Positions 14,880 to 24,369 of a stretch of DNA of 24,369 nucleotides are shown here, in pieces. Each line of letters opens with the position of its first letter. Position 1 is the stretch's first letter. A program made the translations under genes and the position numbers. Source of the stretch: a virus; the IMG/VR virus record IMGVR_UViG_3300035698_011943, positions 1-24,369 of that record. The stretch is one strand, 5' to 3'. The notes under the pieces were generated by a model. That model ran no database searches and was not told where the DNA came from. It saw nothing but the letters and a program-made list of their open reading frames with translations.

Positions 14880-17800
14880 TTATACATTCACATAACTAAA
14901 TTTACCATCATTATGGATTTCAATACTATTATCTACAGAATCTTTTATAGATATTAAATGAGTTATTAATAAAACATTTTTAAATTTTCTTTTAATATAA
15001 TTAAATAAATTAGAAATTGAACATAATACATCATTATCCAAAGCAGAAAATTGTTCATCTATAGCAAACAATGTTGATTTGGGTAATGATGATAATTCTA
15101 ATAACGCAACCCTCAAAGCAATCCCGGCAATAACATTTGCCATACCACCTTCGGATTCAATAATTTTTCTATCACCATCATTCCTTATCAAAATAATAGA
15201 TAAATCGTTTTCACCATCATATTTTATTTGTAATGAAAATGGTACTGTACCTTCTAATATATTAGATATTTTTTTATTAATTTCTGGTAGGAAATCTTTT
15301 ATAATTTGTAATGGTATATTATCTTTATCCATTGCTTCAATGTAATATTTATAATAACAACATTCTTCATCCAATTCTTCAATTCTATGTAATTCTTTTA
15401 CAACTTTATTTTTTTCTAATTCACTTGTTTTCTTTTCAATTATTAAATCTGTAATTTTATTATTATTATTTTCTAATAATTTTTTATTTGATTTTAATAA
15501 CATTTCTAATTCTTTTATTTTATTTTGTAATGCAATAACATTTTTAATATTATTTTTATTTTGATTATAAATTTCAATTTGTTTATCAATACCAATTATA
15601 TCATTATTTAATTGTTGTATGTCTTTATCTGTATCTAATAACTTATATTCATTAAATTTAATAGATTGATTTAATGCGTTTATTTTTGTTTTTATATTTT
15701 TATAATTTTTATAATTATCATAATAATTTTTTAAAATTTCATAATTTTCATTTTTTTCATTTTTTTCTGATAACAATTTAACTGATTGTGGTTTTAATTC
15801 ATTTAATAATTCGTTTTTACTTTCTGAAGCTAATTGTAACCAAGAACATTTTTTACAAAGTTCTTCGGTTAAACATCATGGTTGTTCACTTAATATTTTA
15901 GTTTGACTTAATTTATTTTCAATTATAAATTTCAATTTTTCTATTTTTCTATTTACTACATTAACATTTTTTCTTGCATCATTAAATCTATTTTCAATAT
16001 TATCAAAATCAACATCATTATATTTATCTAATTTCAATTTTAATTTTTGTAAATTGTCTTTATCTATTTTTATTAAATCATTAGTTTCATCATATAATTC
16101 TTTATTAAGTTTTAAACTCGCATATTTTGTTACTTTGTTTTGTTGCAAATTATCAAAATCAATAATAATAGTATTTGAATTATTAATTTTTTTCTGAATT
16201 TTCTTAATATCAATTTCAATTTGTTTAATTATATTTTTCAAATTTACTTTATCAGTTTCCAATTCTATAAGTTTCAAAGATAATCCAGTAATAATATTAA
16301 CCAATGAACTAAATTTTTCTTTTACTTTTTTACTTAATAAATCATCTAGAATAATATTTTTTCTTCTGTATATAGTTTTTGCTTTATCAAATTTCTTTTG
16401 TATTGATTCAAGACCAATCATTTGACTTATGAAATTTTTTCTATGGCTGGAACTTTGAATAAATTTGGTAGAACGATTTTGAGGAATCATTGTAGTATTA
16501 AGAAAATCTTCTGGTTGACCTATTAATGTTCTGATTGTTTTTTCAGTGGTATTTTTATCATCACCATTTAATGAAATTTCATCAGTATTATTTATTTTAT
16601 AAAAATTTAATTTATTTTTAATTAATCTTTTTTCTCCATTCAAGTGATTTTCTTTTAATTCAATTGTTCTTTCAATAACATGTTCAACATTATTAATTTT
16701 TATAAATGCTTTTACACTACCATGATTTTTTTTATCATTTACCATATGTATTATGTTAATTTTCTTTTGCGTTCTACCATATAATGCAAAAAATATAATT
16801 TCAAATAAACTAGTTTTACCCGCTTGATTTTTGCCAAATATTCCAGTAACATCTTTTATATTATCAAAATCAATTTTATTATTTTCACCATATTTACATA
16901 AATTAGAAAATACGATTTTATTTAAAGATCATATTGAATTATAATTAGGAAGAGTATATTTTCCTTCTCCTTCTAATATTTCTTCAATTTCTTTATTGAT
17001 ATTTAATACTTTAACAATTTCTTCGTCTTTAATATTTTCATATCTTTGTTGCAAAAATGATTTCAACAATTTATTTTGTACTGCAATATCATGAAAATTA
17101 TTAAATCTTAATTTACTATTTACATTTGTAGTATAATCATTAGATTCATTAAGAATAGAAATTTCCATTGGTTTACATTTTTTATTTATCTCATTTAAAA
17201 ATTTATTTTTATATTTTAATGAAATATCATCTATAAAAATTCTAATTCTAGGATTGGTTACTTTTATATCATCTAAATTTTCAATTTTATTTTTTTTAAT
17301 ATGAATAGTATAAAAAGTATTAGGATTTTCAATAGGAATAAATGTAGAAGATTTTTCATTTAAATTCCACATTAAATAACCTTTTTCTGGTGATTCGCCA
17401 TAATCTTGAGTTATTAAACTTCCTGGATATTGAATAAAATTATCATCTGAAACAAGTTGTCTTTTATGTATATCACCTAAAAAAGTATAATCATACATTT
17501 TAAAATATGATTTATTAATTTTAGATTTGAATTCATAATTATATTTATTGGTTGATAAATCAACTGTACCATGTCATAAAGCAATATTAGTTTGTGTCTT
17601 ATCATATATTACTTTTGGATGTTTATTATCAAGTAAACTACAATGGTAAAAATCAATATTGTTATATCTATATATACCAGATTTTTCTAATAAAAAAACG
17701 TTATCAATTTTATTTACTTTTTCAATTGCAGATAATACATTTTTTCTTTTTATGTTACTTAAATTTATATCATGATTTCCCGGAATTACAATCACATCAG

Positions 17801-18053
17801 CAATTTTAGATAAATTTTTAAATAATGAATAAACTATTTCAAACACTTCTGGAGATATGGTAGTTTTTGAATGTATAATATCGCCTGCCAAAATTATTAA
17901 ATCTGGCTTTAGTTCTTTTAAATTTTCATATCATAATTTAAAAACATTTTCAAATTCTTTATGTCTTGTGCTATTTCTAATATGAATATCCGCAGAATGA
18001 GCAATTTTTATAACTGAATTAGATTGTTTTGTTTTTAATTCTTTAAAATACAA
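14880..18053 (-). CDS. Fused recombination nuclease-ATPase (T4 gp47-gp46, SbcD-SbcC)
   Basis: One frame of 1057 residues. The start is TTG 18053 after AATAAGGT; no in-frame ATG precedes the first motifs. Residues 1-370 are an Mre11/SbcD/gp47 nuclease: SADIH (D22, H24), AGDIIH (D58, H61), PGNHD (91-95), WHG (160-162), LGDIH (192-196). W375, a TGA codon at 16929-16931, links it to a Rad50/SbcC/gp46 ATPase: Walker A GKNQAGKT (407-414), two coiled-coil arms, a zinc hook CKKC (733-736), signature SEGG and Walker B LFAIDEQFSALD, then ITHL. The complex resects DNA ends for recombination-dependent replication. In T4 these are two genes. If TGA at 16929 were a stop, no start with a ribosome site would serve gp46. 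Confidence 0.88.
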
Positions 18054-18062
18054 AATTTTACC

Positions 18063-18212
18063 TTATTTCTTTTTATACATTGGGCATTGTGTAATAATTG
18101 CTTTACCATGTTGTTTGCATTTATGAATACATTTTTTACACAATTTATTTATACCATATTCTTTTCAAAGATAATCATCTGTTTCGATTTTCTTTTTTGT
18201 TTTTTTACTCAT
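18063..18212 (-). CDS. Cys-rich mini-protein
   Basis: A 49-residue basic protein read between primase and the recombination gene. The N-terminus is Lys-rich (SKKTKKKIETDDYLW, Trp as TGA). The C-terminal half has five Cys and His: LCKKCIHKCKQHGKAIITQCP, a likely zinc-binding knot. The start at ATG 18212 has no strong ribosome site (GGTATAATT). Its stop is followed after 9 bases by the TTG start of the next gene. Small proteins of this Cys pattern occur in replication regions of large phages; the role is unknown. Confidence 0.68.
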
Positions 18213-18214
18213 AA

Positions 18215-18301
18215 TTATACCATTTTTAATTTTAATTTTAAAATATCTTCATTTGTAAATATTTTTGCGTTTTTACATTTTATAAATATTTCTTCTTGAG
18301 A
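18215..18301 (-). other. In-frame coding-like continuation after the primase stop
   Basis: Directly after the primase TAA (18304-18302) the same frame runs on for 28 sense codons, starting SQEEIFIKCKNAKIFTNED, to a TAA at 18217-18215 just before the next gene. The composition matches protein coding. A TTA-to-TAA change would explain it, as would read-through or chance in AT-rich DNA. Confidence 0.35.
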
Positions 18302-19161
18302 TTAAACTTCTGGATTTTTATCTAATTTTAAAAAAATTGGTTTAGTATCAATATCATATAATTTTAATTTTTGAATTAATTTAATATAATCTCCTACAGC
18401 ATCTCCGTCCAACATCAAATACACAAAATCAATATCATGTTCTATTAATTGTTTAATAAAATTATCAGATATTTTTTTACCTAATAATGGTACTGAATTA
18501 TAATCAACTGAAATTGCATCAAAAAAACCTTCAACTAGTATTAATGGTATATTCCAAGAAATATATTGTTCAAAAGGTATAATATCAAGTTTTGAAACAT
18601 ATGGATTTTTATATGGTTTGTACAACACATCTTCATATGCTCTACCAGTAAAATAATTTAAATTACCTTCTTTATCATAACTTGGTATAATAATTCTATT
18701 AAAATATTCACCAGATTCACAGTAACCAATATTATATTTTTTTATAATTGACATTGGTATGTGTCTATCATGCTTAATATAATATAAAGCATTTTTATAT
18801 CCAAATGATTTTTTTGGTTTGATAATGGCCAAAAATCTTTTGGTAATTTTAATTCTGTTTTATCTAATTGGTTTTCTAAAATGTTAATGGTATTAATTTG
18901 AATGTTATCATTTAAAATAGTTGATAATTGTTTAAATTTAATTTTACTTGCACCAATTTTTTTTAATAAAGAATAAAATGATTTGCCTTTTAAATCTTGA
19001 CAAGCAAAACATTGGTATTGACCAGTTTCAAAGTTAATTCATAATCTGGATTTTCTATGATTCATTTTAGGGCATTTAAAAGAATAATTTCCTTTAGTAT
19101 GTCGAATACTAGGTCCTAGTATTTCTTCAAAAAAATTTAATATGTCTTTATTTATTTGCAT
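18302..19161 (-). CDS. DnaG-type primase, frameshifted at an A7 run as given
   Basis: Two overlapping frames make one primase of about 286 residues. The first, from ATG 19161, has a CHC2-type zinc finger (FKCPKMNH, later YQCFAC) and reads to LPKDFWPLS. At the A7 run (forward T7 at 18809-18815) the sense continues in the -1 frame as KKSFGYKNALYYI, then YNIGYC, then the TOPRIM domain: LILVEGFFDAI (Glu) and YLMLDGDAVGD (Asp-x-Asp). It makes RNA primers for lagging-strand synthesis. One more A would restore a single frame; A-AAA-AAT is also a usable -1 slip site. As written the zero-frame product stops about 20 codons after the run. No helicase is visible in the window. Confidence 0.85.
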
Positions 19162-19237
19162 TGATATTTTCTAATTTTGAACCAATTTTATTATATTTCA
19201 TACAGAATATAACATATTTAATTGTTAAAAACAAGAA

Positions 19238-19837
19238 TTATTTTAAATATTTTTTTTGACAAGATAAAGATATAATTAATGAATCTGAAATATCAAATGC
19301 TTCTTTACTTAATTTATCTTTTCTTTTCATTCTGGGAAGTTGTTTATAAAATGATTTACCATATTTTTTTATTAAAAAACACATAGCAAACCTTTTAGGT
19401 GTTGGTTTTTTAAATGATTTATTAGTTGATTTACCTATAGCTAATTTTCTTGCCGTACTGGGGTGTATTTTTTGAATTATATATTTATGTTCTTTTCATA
19501 ATTCGTAATATATAATATTGTTTATAGTAATTAACATAATTTTTACATTTGCTTTTGTTTTACCAGTTGCAAAATTTTTTAAACTATCTTCAAGAAATAC
19601 ATATTTTATGTCTGAATATTTAATTAATATTTTTTTAATTTCATTTACTGAATAAATACATTTGAAAATTAAAGTTTCATTATCAGTATAAATTGTTGAA
19701 TCTTTAGATTCAACATATAAATTTGGTTTAATAAAACCAAATTTTATAATATCAGAATTAATATTATTTTTAATTATATTAAATCCAATAGTTGTTGTTG
19801 ATATATCTAAACCTAAAATTAAATTATTTTTAATCAT
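19238..19837 (-). CDS. RuvC-like Holliday-junction resolvase
   Basis: A 199-residue RNase H-fold nuclease. LILGLDISTTTIGFN (D11) is the first RuvC motif, YVFLEDSL (E83) the second, IHPSTARKLA (124-133) the conserved His-containing loop and EAFDISDSLIIS (D182, D185) the last. It should cut branched DNA before packaging, the job done in T4 by the unrelated endonuclease VII (gp49). I chose ATG 19837 because the RuvC core begins there; the frame extends to a TTG at 19882 but without a ribosome site. W114 is TGA. It is first in the minus-strand replication block, about 75 bases before primase. Confidence 0.87.
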
Positions 19838-19924
19838 ATTTTTTAACCATTTTTCATTTATAGATTGTTCACATTTCAACAAATTAAATTGTAATAGTTA
19901 TTTTCTATTAAATTTAAAATTATA

Positions 19925-20168
19925 GTTATAGGTTTCGTTTCCTATAATAACGCCTATTATTGTTTGGTAGTAAAGAGTTAAACCGCAGTAACCATTTTAT
20001 AAAAAAATATATACACAATAATAGGACTTACGGAGTCTTGATAACGATACTATTACTCGATAAGTTAGTTTTCCTTTTTTTAAAGGAGCGGTATTAATTG
20101 TATTTCATTAAGTAAATATGTTTCAATTTTTCAAAAGTGGTGTTTTTATTCAAAAAACTTTTGTTTTT
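19925..20168 (+). ncRNA. Candidate structured RNA in a gene-free region
   Basis: No supported gene lies between 19883 and 20256. The stretch holds several pairings: 19925-19932 with 19941-19948 (TATAGG/CCTATA core, 8-base loop); 19953-19963 with 20015-20025 (11 pairs, CCTATTATTG/CAATAATAGG); ACTTA 20026-20030 with TAAGT 20061-20065, enclosing GAGT/ACTC; TCCTTT/AAAGGA at 20072-20087; then a terminator-like hairpin. Its GC content locally exceeds the flanks. The plus orientation is preferred because the last hairpin is followed by T residues. I match it to no known RNA family. Confidence 0.45.
20132..20168 (+). terminator. Possible rho-independent terminator
   Basis: CAAAAGT (20132-20138) pairs with ACTTTTG (20157-20163) and is followed by TTTTT. 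The stem is AT-rich and the loop is 18 bases, so it is weak. It lies between the candidate RNA and the tail operon. Confidence 0.35.
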
Positions 20169-20200
20169 ACATCTAAACTATTTAAAATTAAAAAAATAAT

Positions 20201-20220
20201 AAAAAATATTTATTAATGAA
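20201..20220 (+). promoter_or_regulatory. Candidate late-promoter motif (copy 4)
   Basis: AAAAAATATTTATTAATGAA lies 36 bases before the tail tube ATG. Bases 1-18 are identical to the copy at 9163. It is the only upstream signal found for the tail operon. Confidence 0.45.
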
Positions 20221-20256
20221 AATAATAAATATAAAAAAAACTAGGAGATAAATAAA

Positions 20257-20778
20257 ATGAATTATGGCGAATTAATGGCAAATGGTGTTGATAAAATTGG
20301 ACAACCTAAAGAAAAAGATTTGTTCATTTTTTCAGTATTTTTTGGAAATGGAACAGATGAAGCTTTAGATGCTTTTACAATTAAAACTGCTGGAAGACCA
20401 AAATTTAGTAATGATGAATATAAATTAAATTTTTTAAATTCAGAAAGAAAATTTAAAGGTAAAACAATTTTTGATGATTTAGATATTACTTTAATTGATC
20501 CAATATCACCAGCAGCTTCAAAAAAAGTTTGATCTTGGGCTTTAAGACATTATGATCCTGAATCAGGACTGTGTGGTTATAAATCAACTTATGCTGCAAG
20601 AGAAGCAAGAATTGATATTTTATCACCTGCAGGAACTCTTATTGAAACTTGAGTACTTCATAATGTATGGATTGGTAATGGAGATTTTGGTGATTTGGAT
20701 ATGTCAGTAAAAGAACCTCAAGAAATTTCATTAACATTAAAGTACGATTTTCCAGTTCTTGAACGTACGGTTAGATAA
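20257..20778 (+). CDS. 19: Tail tube protein (T4 gp19-like)
   Basis: A 173-residue protein with ribosome site TAGGAGATAAATAAA before the ATG. It forms the inner tube through which DNA passes. Family blocks: FSVFFGNGTDEALDAFTIKTAGRP near 27-50, FKGKTIFDDLDITLIDPI (about 67-85), KVWSWALRHYDPESG, then YAAREARIDILSPAG and a C-terminal beta strand LTLKYDFPVLERT. Trp codons are two TGA and two TGG. The length is close to T4 gp19 (163). It starts the tail operon behind a candidate late promoter. The sheath gene is not in the window. Confidence 0.9.
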
Positions 20779-20813
20779 AAAATAATTTTTAATAATAAAA
20801 CCCAGGAGGCTAT

Positions 20814-21617
20814 ATGCCAGAAGAAAAAAATGTAGACCAATATTCTACTTTTTTAGTTAATTTACCATCTAAAGGAAAGTTATATTCCGAAGATTCACCA
20901 TTAAGAGATGGTGTAATTGAAATGAAATATGGCACTACAAAAGAAGAATATATTTTATTAAATAGAAGTTATATCAATAAAGGTATTGTTTTTAATAAAT
21001 TATTAGAATCATTAATCGTTACTAAAAATATTAAAATTGATGATTTAGTAATAGGTGATTTGAATACATTAATTATTGAAACAAAAAAATCTATGTATGG
21101 TCCTACTTCAAATATGAAAGTAAAATGTCCAGTATGTAATGATGAAATAAATTTTGTTTTTGATATTAATAAATTAGAAGTATTTGAAATACCAGAAGAT
21201 GTAGAAGAAAATTCATTTGAGTTTACAAGTAGTCTTAAAAACAAATTTACTTATCACATTTTAACACAAGGTGAAAATGAAAATTTGAAAAAAACTATTA
21301 TTAAAAAAAATAAATTAACAAATAATGGTTCAAGAAATGTAACGTTATCTGATGGTCTTGTTCAAATTATTGATGCCATTAATGATGATAATAATAAATC
21401 AACTATTAGAGATTATATTAAAAATGGTAAAATGTCTTCCATTGAAAGTAGAGAATTAAGAAAAGATATAACAAAAAATACACCAGATGTAGATTTAGCC
21501 AAACGTATTGAATGTAATAATTGTTCATTTTATGATTATGTTGATATACCTTTAGATATTAACTTTTTTTGAAACTCAGGCGATGACGATAGAAGATATT
21601 CTGGACGAAATTTTTAG
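20814..21617 (+). CDS. Baseplate hub protein of T4 gp26 type
   Basis: A 267-residue protein with a near-perfect ribosome site CCCAGGAGG 8 bases before the ATG. The N-terminus FLVNLPSKGKLYSEDSPLRDGVIEMKYGTTKEEYIL is typical of the T4 baseplate gp26 family, which adds to the central hub. It carries a four-Cys zinc site (CPVC at about 105, CNNC near 242), also seen in marine-phage members. One TGA Trp (NFFWNSG) near the end extends it 17 residues past the standard-code stop, and that end overlaps the next gene by 35 bases. Confidence 0.82.
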
Positions 21618-21765
21618 TCTTGTTTATCATTCACATTTTGATTTTAATACAGTTTGACAAATGCCTGTTACTTATAAAAGATATTTAATTTTAAAGTTAA
21701 TTGATGTAAAAGAAAAGGAACAAAAAGAAATACAACGTGAAATAAATAAATCTAAAGGAAAATAA
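21583..21765 (+). CDS. Small overlapping tail-assembly protein
   Basis: A 60-residue protein starting inside the 3' end of the gp26-type gene (CTCAGGCG before the ATG) and ending 9 bases before the tape measure. The sequence MTIEDILDEIFSLVYH, then VWQMPVTYKRYLILKLID, ends in a Lys/Glu-rich helix. A TGA Trp precedes QMPVTYKRY, a segment that looks conserved in phages with this gene order. Its location, between hub gene and tape measure, suggests an assembly chaperone or gp51-like factor; no catalytic motif is present. Confidence 0.7.
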
Positions 21766-21774
21766 AAACAAATA

Positions 21775-24057
21775 ATGCCTAGAAAAGAAAGAAATATATT
21801 CAATGATGTAACTTTGCAATTGTCTGGGAATATTAAAAAAAGTAATAATATTTTTAATAAATTTTTTGGTAAAGCTAAAGATTTAATTAATCAATTAAAT
21901 GAAAATTATAAAAAACCACCAGGAGAATCTGGAAAACCATTAGGTGATTTCGGTGAAAGATTTAGAAGTGCTTTAGAACATATTCCAATTGTAGGTAAAT
22001 CAATTGCTGATGGAGAATTTGATAGAGATAGTTTTCTATTCGTTGGACCTGTGGAAAATGCATTAGATAATATTGTTTTAAAAGCAAAAAATGTATTTTC
22101 TAAATTATCAAAATTTAATAAAACTTTACTTGTTGGATTAGTTGCTATTGCTACAATTGCCATTGCTATGTTTAAAAGTTGGGATGAATCATTACATAAT
22201 TTTATAACTGGATTAGGAGTATCCAGAAAAGAAATGAAAAAATTAACATCACAAGCAAGAGATGTTTATTTACAAACTGCTCAATATGGAACAACAATGT
22301 CAGGAATTCTTGATGTTACAAAAGGATTAATTACTAATATGGGTGATTTATCTTCTATAGATCAAGATTTAATATATACTACATCAATAATTGAAAAAAC
22401 TTTTGGTATGACAAGTGATTCTGCTGCCGAATTAGTTGCATTTCAAAAAAGAACATTAGGATATTCTACAGATCAAGTAAAAGATTTTTCAGTAATATTA
22501 AAAACATTATCAGATATTAATAATGTTATCCCTGGTGAAGTTATGAGAGAAATAGCAAGTAATTCTGAAGATGTTGCTAAATATAGTAAAGGAACAGGAA
22601 AAAATATTGCTTCTGCTGCAATTTTTGCTAAAAAATTAGGTGTAGAATTTTCTAATATACTTGGATTGGCAAATTCATTATTGGATATTGAAACCTCAAT
22701 GGAATCAGCAATGAAAGCCCAGATTTTCTTTGGTACTAATTTAAATGTTGGTCTTGCAAGACAACAAGTATTACAAGGTGATATATTAGGTGCCAATAGA
22801 ACTATTTTAAGTCAATTATCAGAATCAGTTGATTTAAATAATCTTAATGTTATATCAAGACAAGAATTAGCAAATATATTAGGAACAACTGCTGATAAAG
22901 CAATTGCAATGGTTAAAAATTATGAAAAAACAAAAGACTTGACACAAGAAACCGTTGATATATTAAATGGTAGTGGAGATTTTGCTGATAAAATGGATAC
23001 TTCATCAGTTCAATCAAATTTAAAACAATTTTTTCATTTATTAAAATTTGTGTTTGCTCCATTTATGCAACCATTATTAGATGGAATTTCTTGAACATTA
23101 GAAAAAATAAATTTTGGATTAACTTTTATTGTAGGTAATATGAATAATTTTTCAAAATCTACTAAAGAATGAACTAAAACAGCACAAAAAGCAGAAAAAG
23201 CCGCAAGAGGATGAATTGGAGCATTTTTAATTTCTGGAGGAATCATATCAGCAATTGTGGGAATAAAAAAATTAGGTAAAGGAATTGGTGGTGTAGTAGG
23301 TGGATTGATGAAAATGCCGGGGAAAGGTGCAGGAAAATTTTCTGGATTTTTAAATAGTTTTAATCCGAAAAAAATGTTAGCCGCTGGATTTGCCATGATT
23401 GAATTAGCCGCAGCTACATGAATTATGTCTAAAGCAATGCAACAATTTAGTACTGGTGTTTCTTGAAAAGGTGTTGCATTGGGAGTTACATCATTAATTA
23501 TATTAACTACAGTATTAATTGGATTAGGAATAGCAATATCGGCAGCATCTCCTGCTGTATTATTAGGAGCGGCAGCATTTGCCATAATGGGTGCAGGAAT
23601 GTGAGTTGTTGCTAAAGCAATGCAAGGATTTTCAAAAGCAGGTCAAATGATTCAACCAGTTTTAGAAACTTTAAAGAGTTTAAATCCCGCTCAATTATAT
23701 GGTGTTGCTCTAGGATTAAACGCTATCAGTTTAGCCTTATTAGGATTTACAAGTACCGCAATTATTTTAGGAATAGGTTCAATATTAACTGGTGGCGTAT
23801 TTAGTAAATTAGCAAGTGATATTACATTAATGATAAAACCATTACAACAAGTAACTAATGAAGCCCATAAAGCAAGAATGGAATTATTAAGTTTATCTGG
23901 TGCGAATTCTACAAAGGCTGTTATAAAATCTGTTAATTCAAATAATAAACTTTCTGGAACAACTGGAAATATTAATGTTGTAGTAACTCCAGCAGATGTT
24001 ATTTTAGATCATAAAAAAGTTGGTAAAATAGTATTTGATGTTATGAGAGGAGATTAA
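21775..24057 (+). CDS. Tail tape-measure protein
   Basis: A 760-residue protein that sets tail length and occupies the tube lumen (the T4 gp29 role). The N-terminus is soluble and helical (residues 1-110), followed by a hydrophobic segment LLVGLVAIATIAIAMF (about 118-133), a long alanine-rich helical middle and several hydrophobic Gly/Ala segments around 480-680, including SIILTTVLIGLGIAISAASP-like and LGFTSTAIILGIGSILTGG stretches. Such segments are normal for tape measures. It ends in NVVVTPADVILDHKKVGKIV, a common tail-protein C-terminal beta motif. Trp codons are six TGA and one TGG; with the standard code it would break into pieces. Confidence 0.85.
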
Positions 24058-24063
24058 TAAATA

Positions 24064-24369
24064 ATGATTGATAAAGCAAATAATATATTTTTATCAGAAA
24101 AAATTTCTGAAATAAAATTTATAGATGAAGAATTAAAAAATTTAGTATTTGAAAAACCTTCATTTACTCAACCTACTGATTCACAAAATAAAGCACATAA
24201 AGATGATTTTGCAAGATTAAAAAATATTGATATACATACACAATCTGAACATTCTAGTTTAAATATTATATTTGGTAGAAGTTTAAATTTTTATATAGGT
24301 GGAATTCCTGTTTTACAATGAGAATTAGGACATTCAATAGGTTCTAATCTTGAAAAATCATGATTATCA
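24064..24369 (+). CDS. Baseplate or tail-tube-end protein, cut by right window edge
   Basis: 102 residues visible, starting 6 bases after the tape-measure stop (AATAATAAATA, weak ribosome site). The N-terminal part is acidic and polar (LSEKISEIKFIDEELKNL), followed by PSFTQPTDSQNKAHKDDF and a beta-rich part FGRSLNFYIGGIPVLQW, with Trp as TGA. By T4 gene order a tail-tube-end protein (gp48 or gp54) would fit here, but no motif confirms it. Confidence 0.6.

Noticed and set aside
23034-23585. Minus-strand open frame of 183 codons
   Set aside because: It is antisense to the tape measure, lacks a ribosome site, and its Pro/Ala/Asn-rich product mirrors Gly/Ala-rich coding on the plus strand.

Overview
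The window is a very AT-rich piece (low GC throughout) of a large tailed phage of the T4-like myovirus type. Open frames make sense only if TGA is read as tryptophan (translation table 4). Conserved Trp positions in the amidase, terminase, RuvC, tail tube and tape-measure proteins fall on TGA codons. Every convincing gene ends in TAA or TAG. The phage encodes a peptidoglycan amidase, so the host should have a cell wall and is unlikely to be a mollicute. Either the phage itself is recoded or its host is a walled bacterium using table 4. The host cannot be named from the sequence.

Layout. (1) 1-2152, minus strand: a nucleotidyltransferase-fold protein cut by the window edge, a small zinc-ribbon protein, seven tRNAs (Tyr, two Leu-type, Phe, Pro, Thr and a UCA-anticodon tRNA with a long variable region) and a small unknown gene. 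(2) 2316-14874, plus strand: lysis, packaging and head genes. These are the amidase, a zinc-ribbon protein, and the large terminase (gp17-like) broken into two genes by a split intein with a free-standing endonuclease gene between the halves. They are followed by the portal (gp20-like), a run of small proteins, a P-loop kinase, the prohead protease (gp21-like) and a phage copy of ribosomal protein bS21. (3) 14880-19837, minus strand: recombination and replication genes, namely a single gp47-gp46 (SbcD-SbcC) polypeptide, a Cys-rich mini-protein, a DnaG-type primase that is frameshifted as given, and a RuvC-like resolvase. (4) About 19925-20168: a gene-free stretch of nested hairpins ending in a terminator-like hairpin, a candidate structured RNA. 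(5) 20257-24369, plus strand: tail tube (gp19-like), a gp26-type baseplate protein, a small overlapping gene, the tape measure and one gene cut by the right edge.

How it fits together. Several proteins clustered around the prohead protease carry the same N-terminal helix (QLRxIIKEEIxxLNE) ending at an L-x-E site of the T4 gp21 cleavage type. This looks like a capsid-targeting tag on proteins packed into the head. The visible early-side genes beside the tRNAs use only TGG for Trp, whereas the amidase uses only TGA, which fits control of lysis by supply of a UGA-reading tRNA. A repeated motif AAAAAATATTTATTAATG lies 27-42 bases upstream of four plus-strand genes and may be the late promoter. 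Three genes (portal, the 11328 gene, primase) have a coding-like continuation in the -1 frame at an A-run, which is either frameshifting or homopolymer sequence error.
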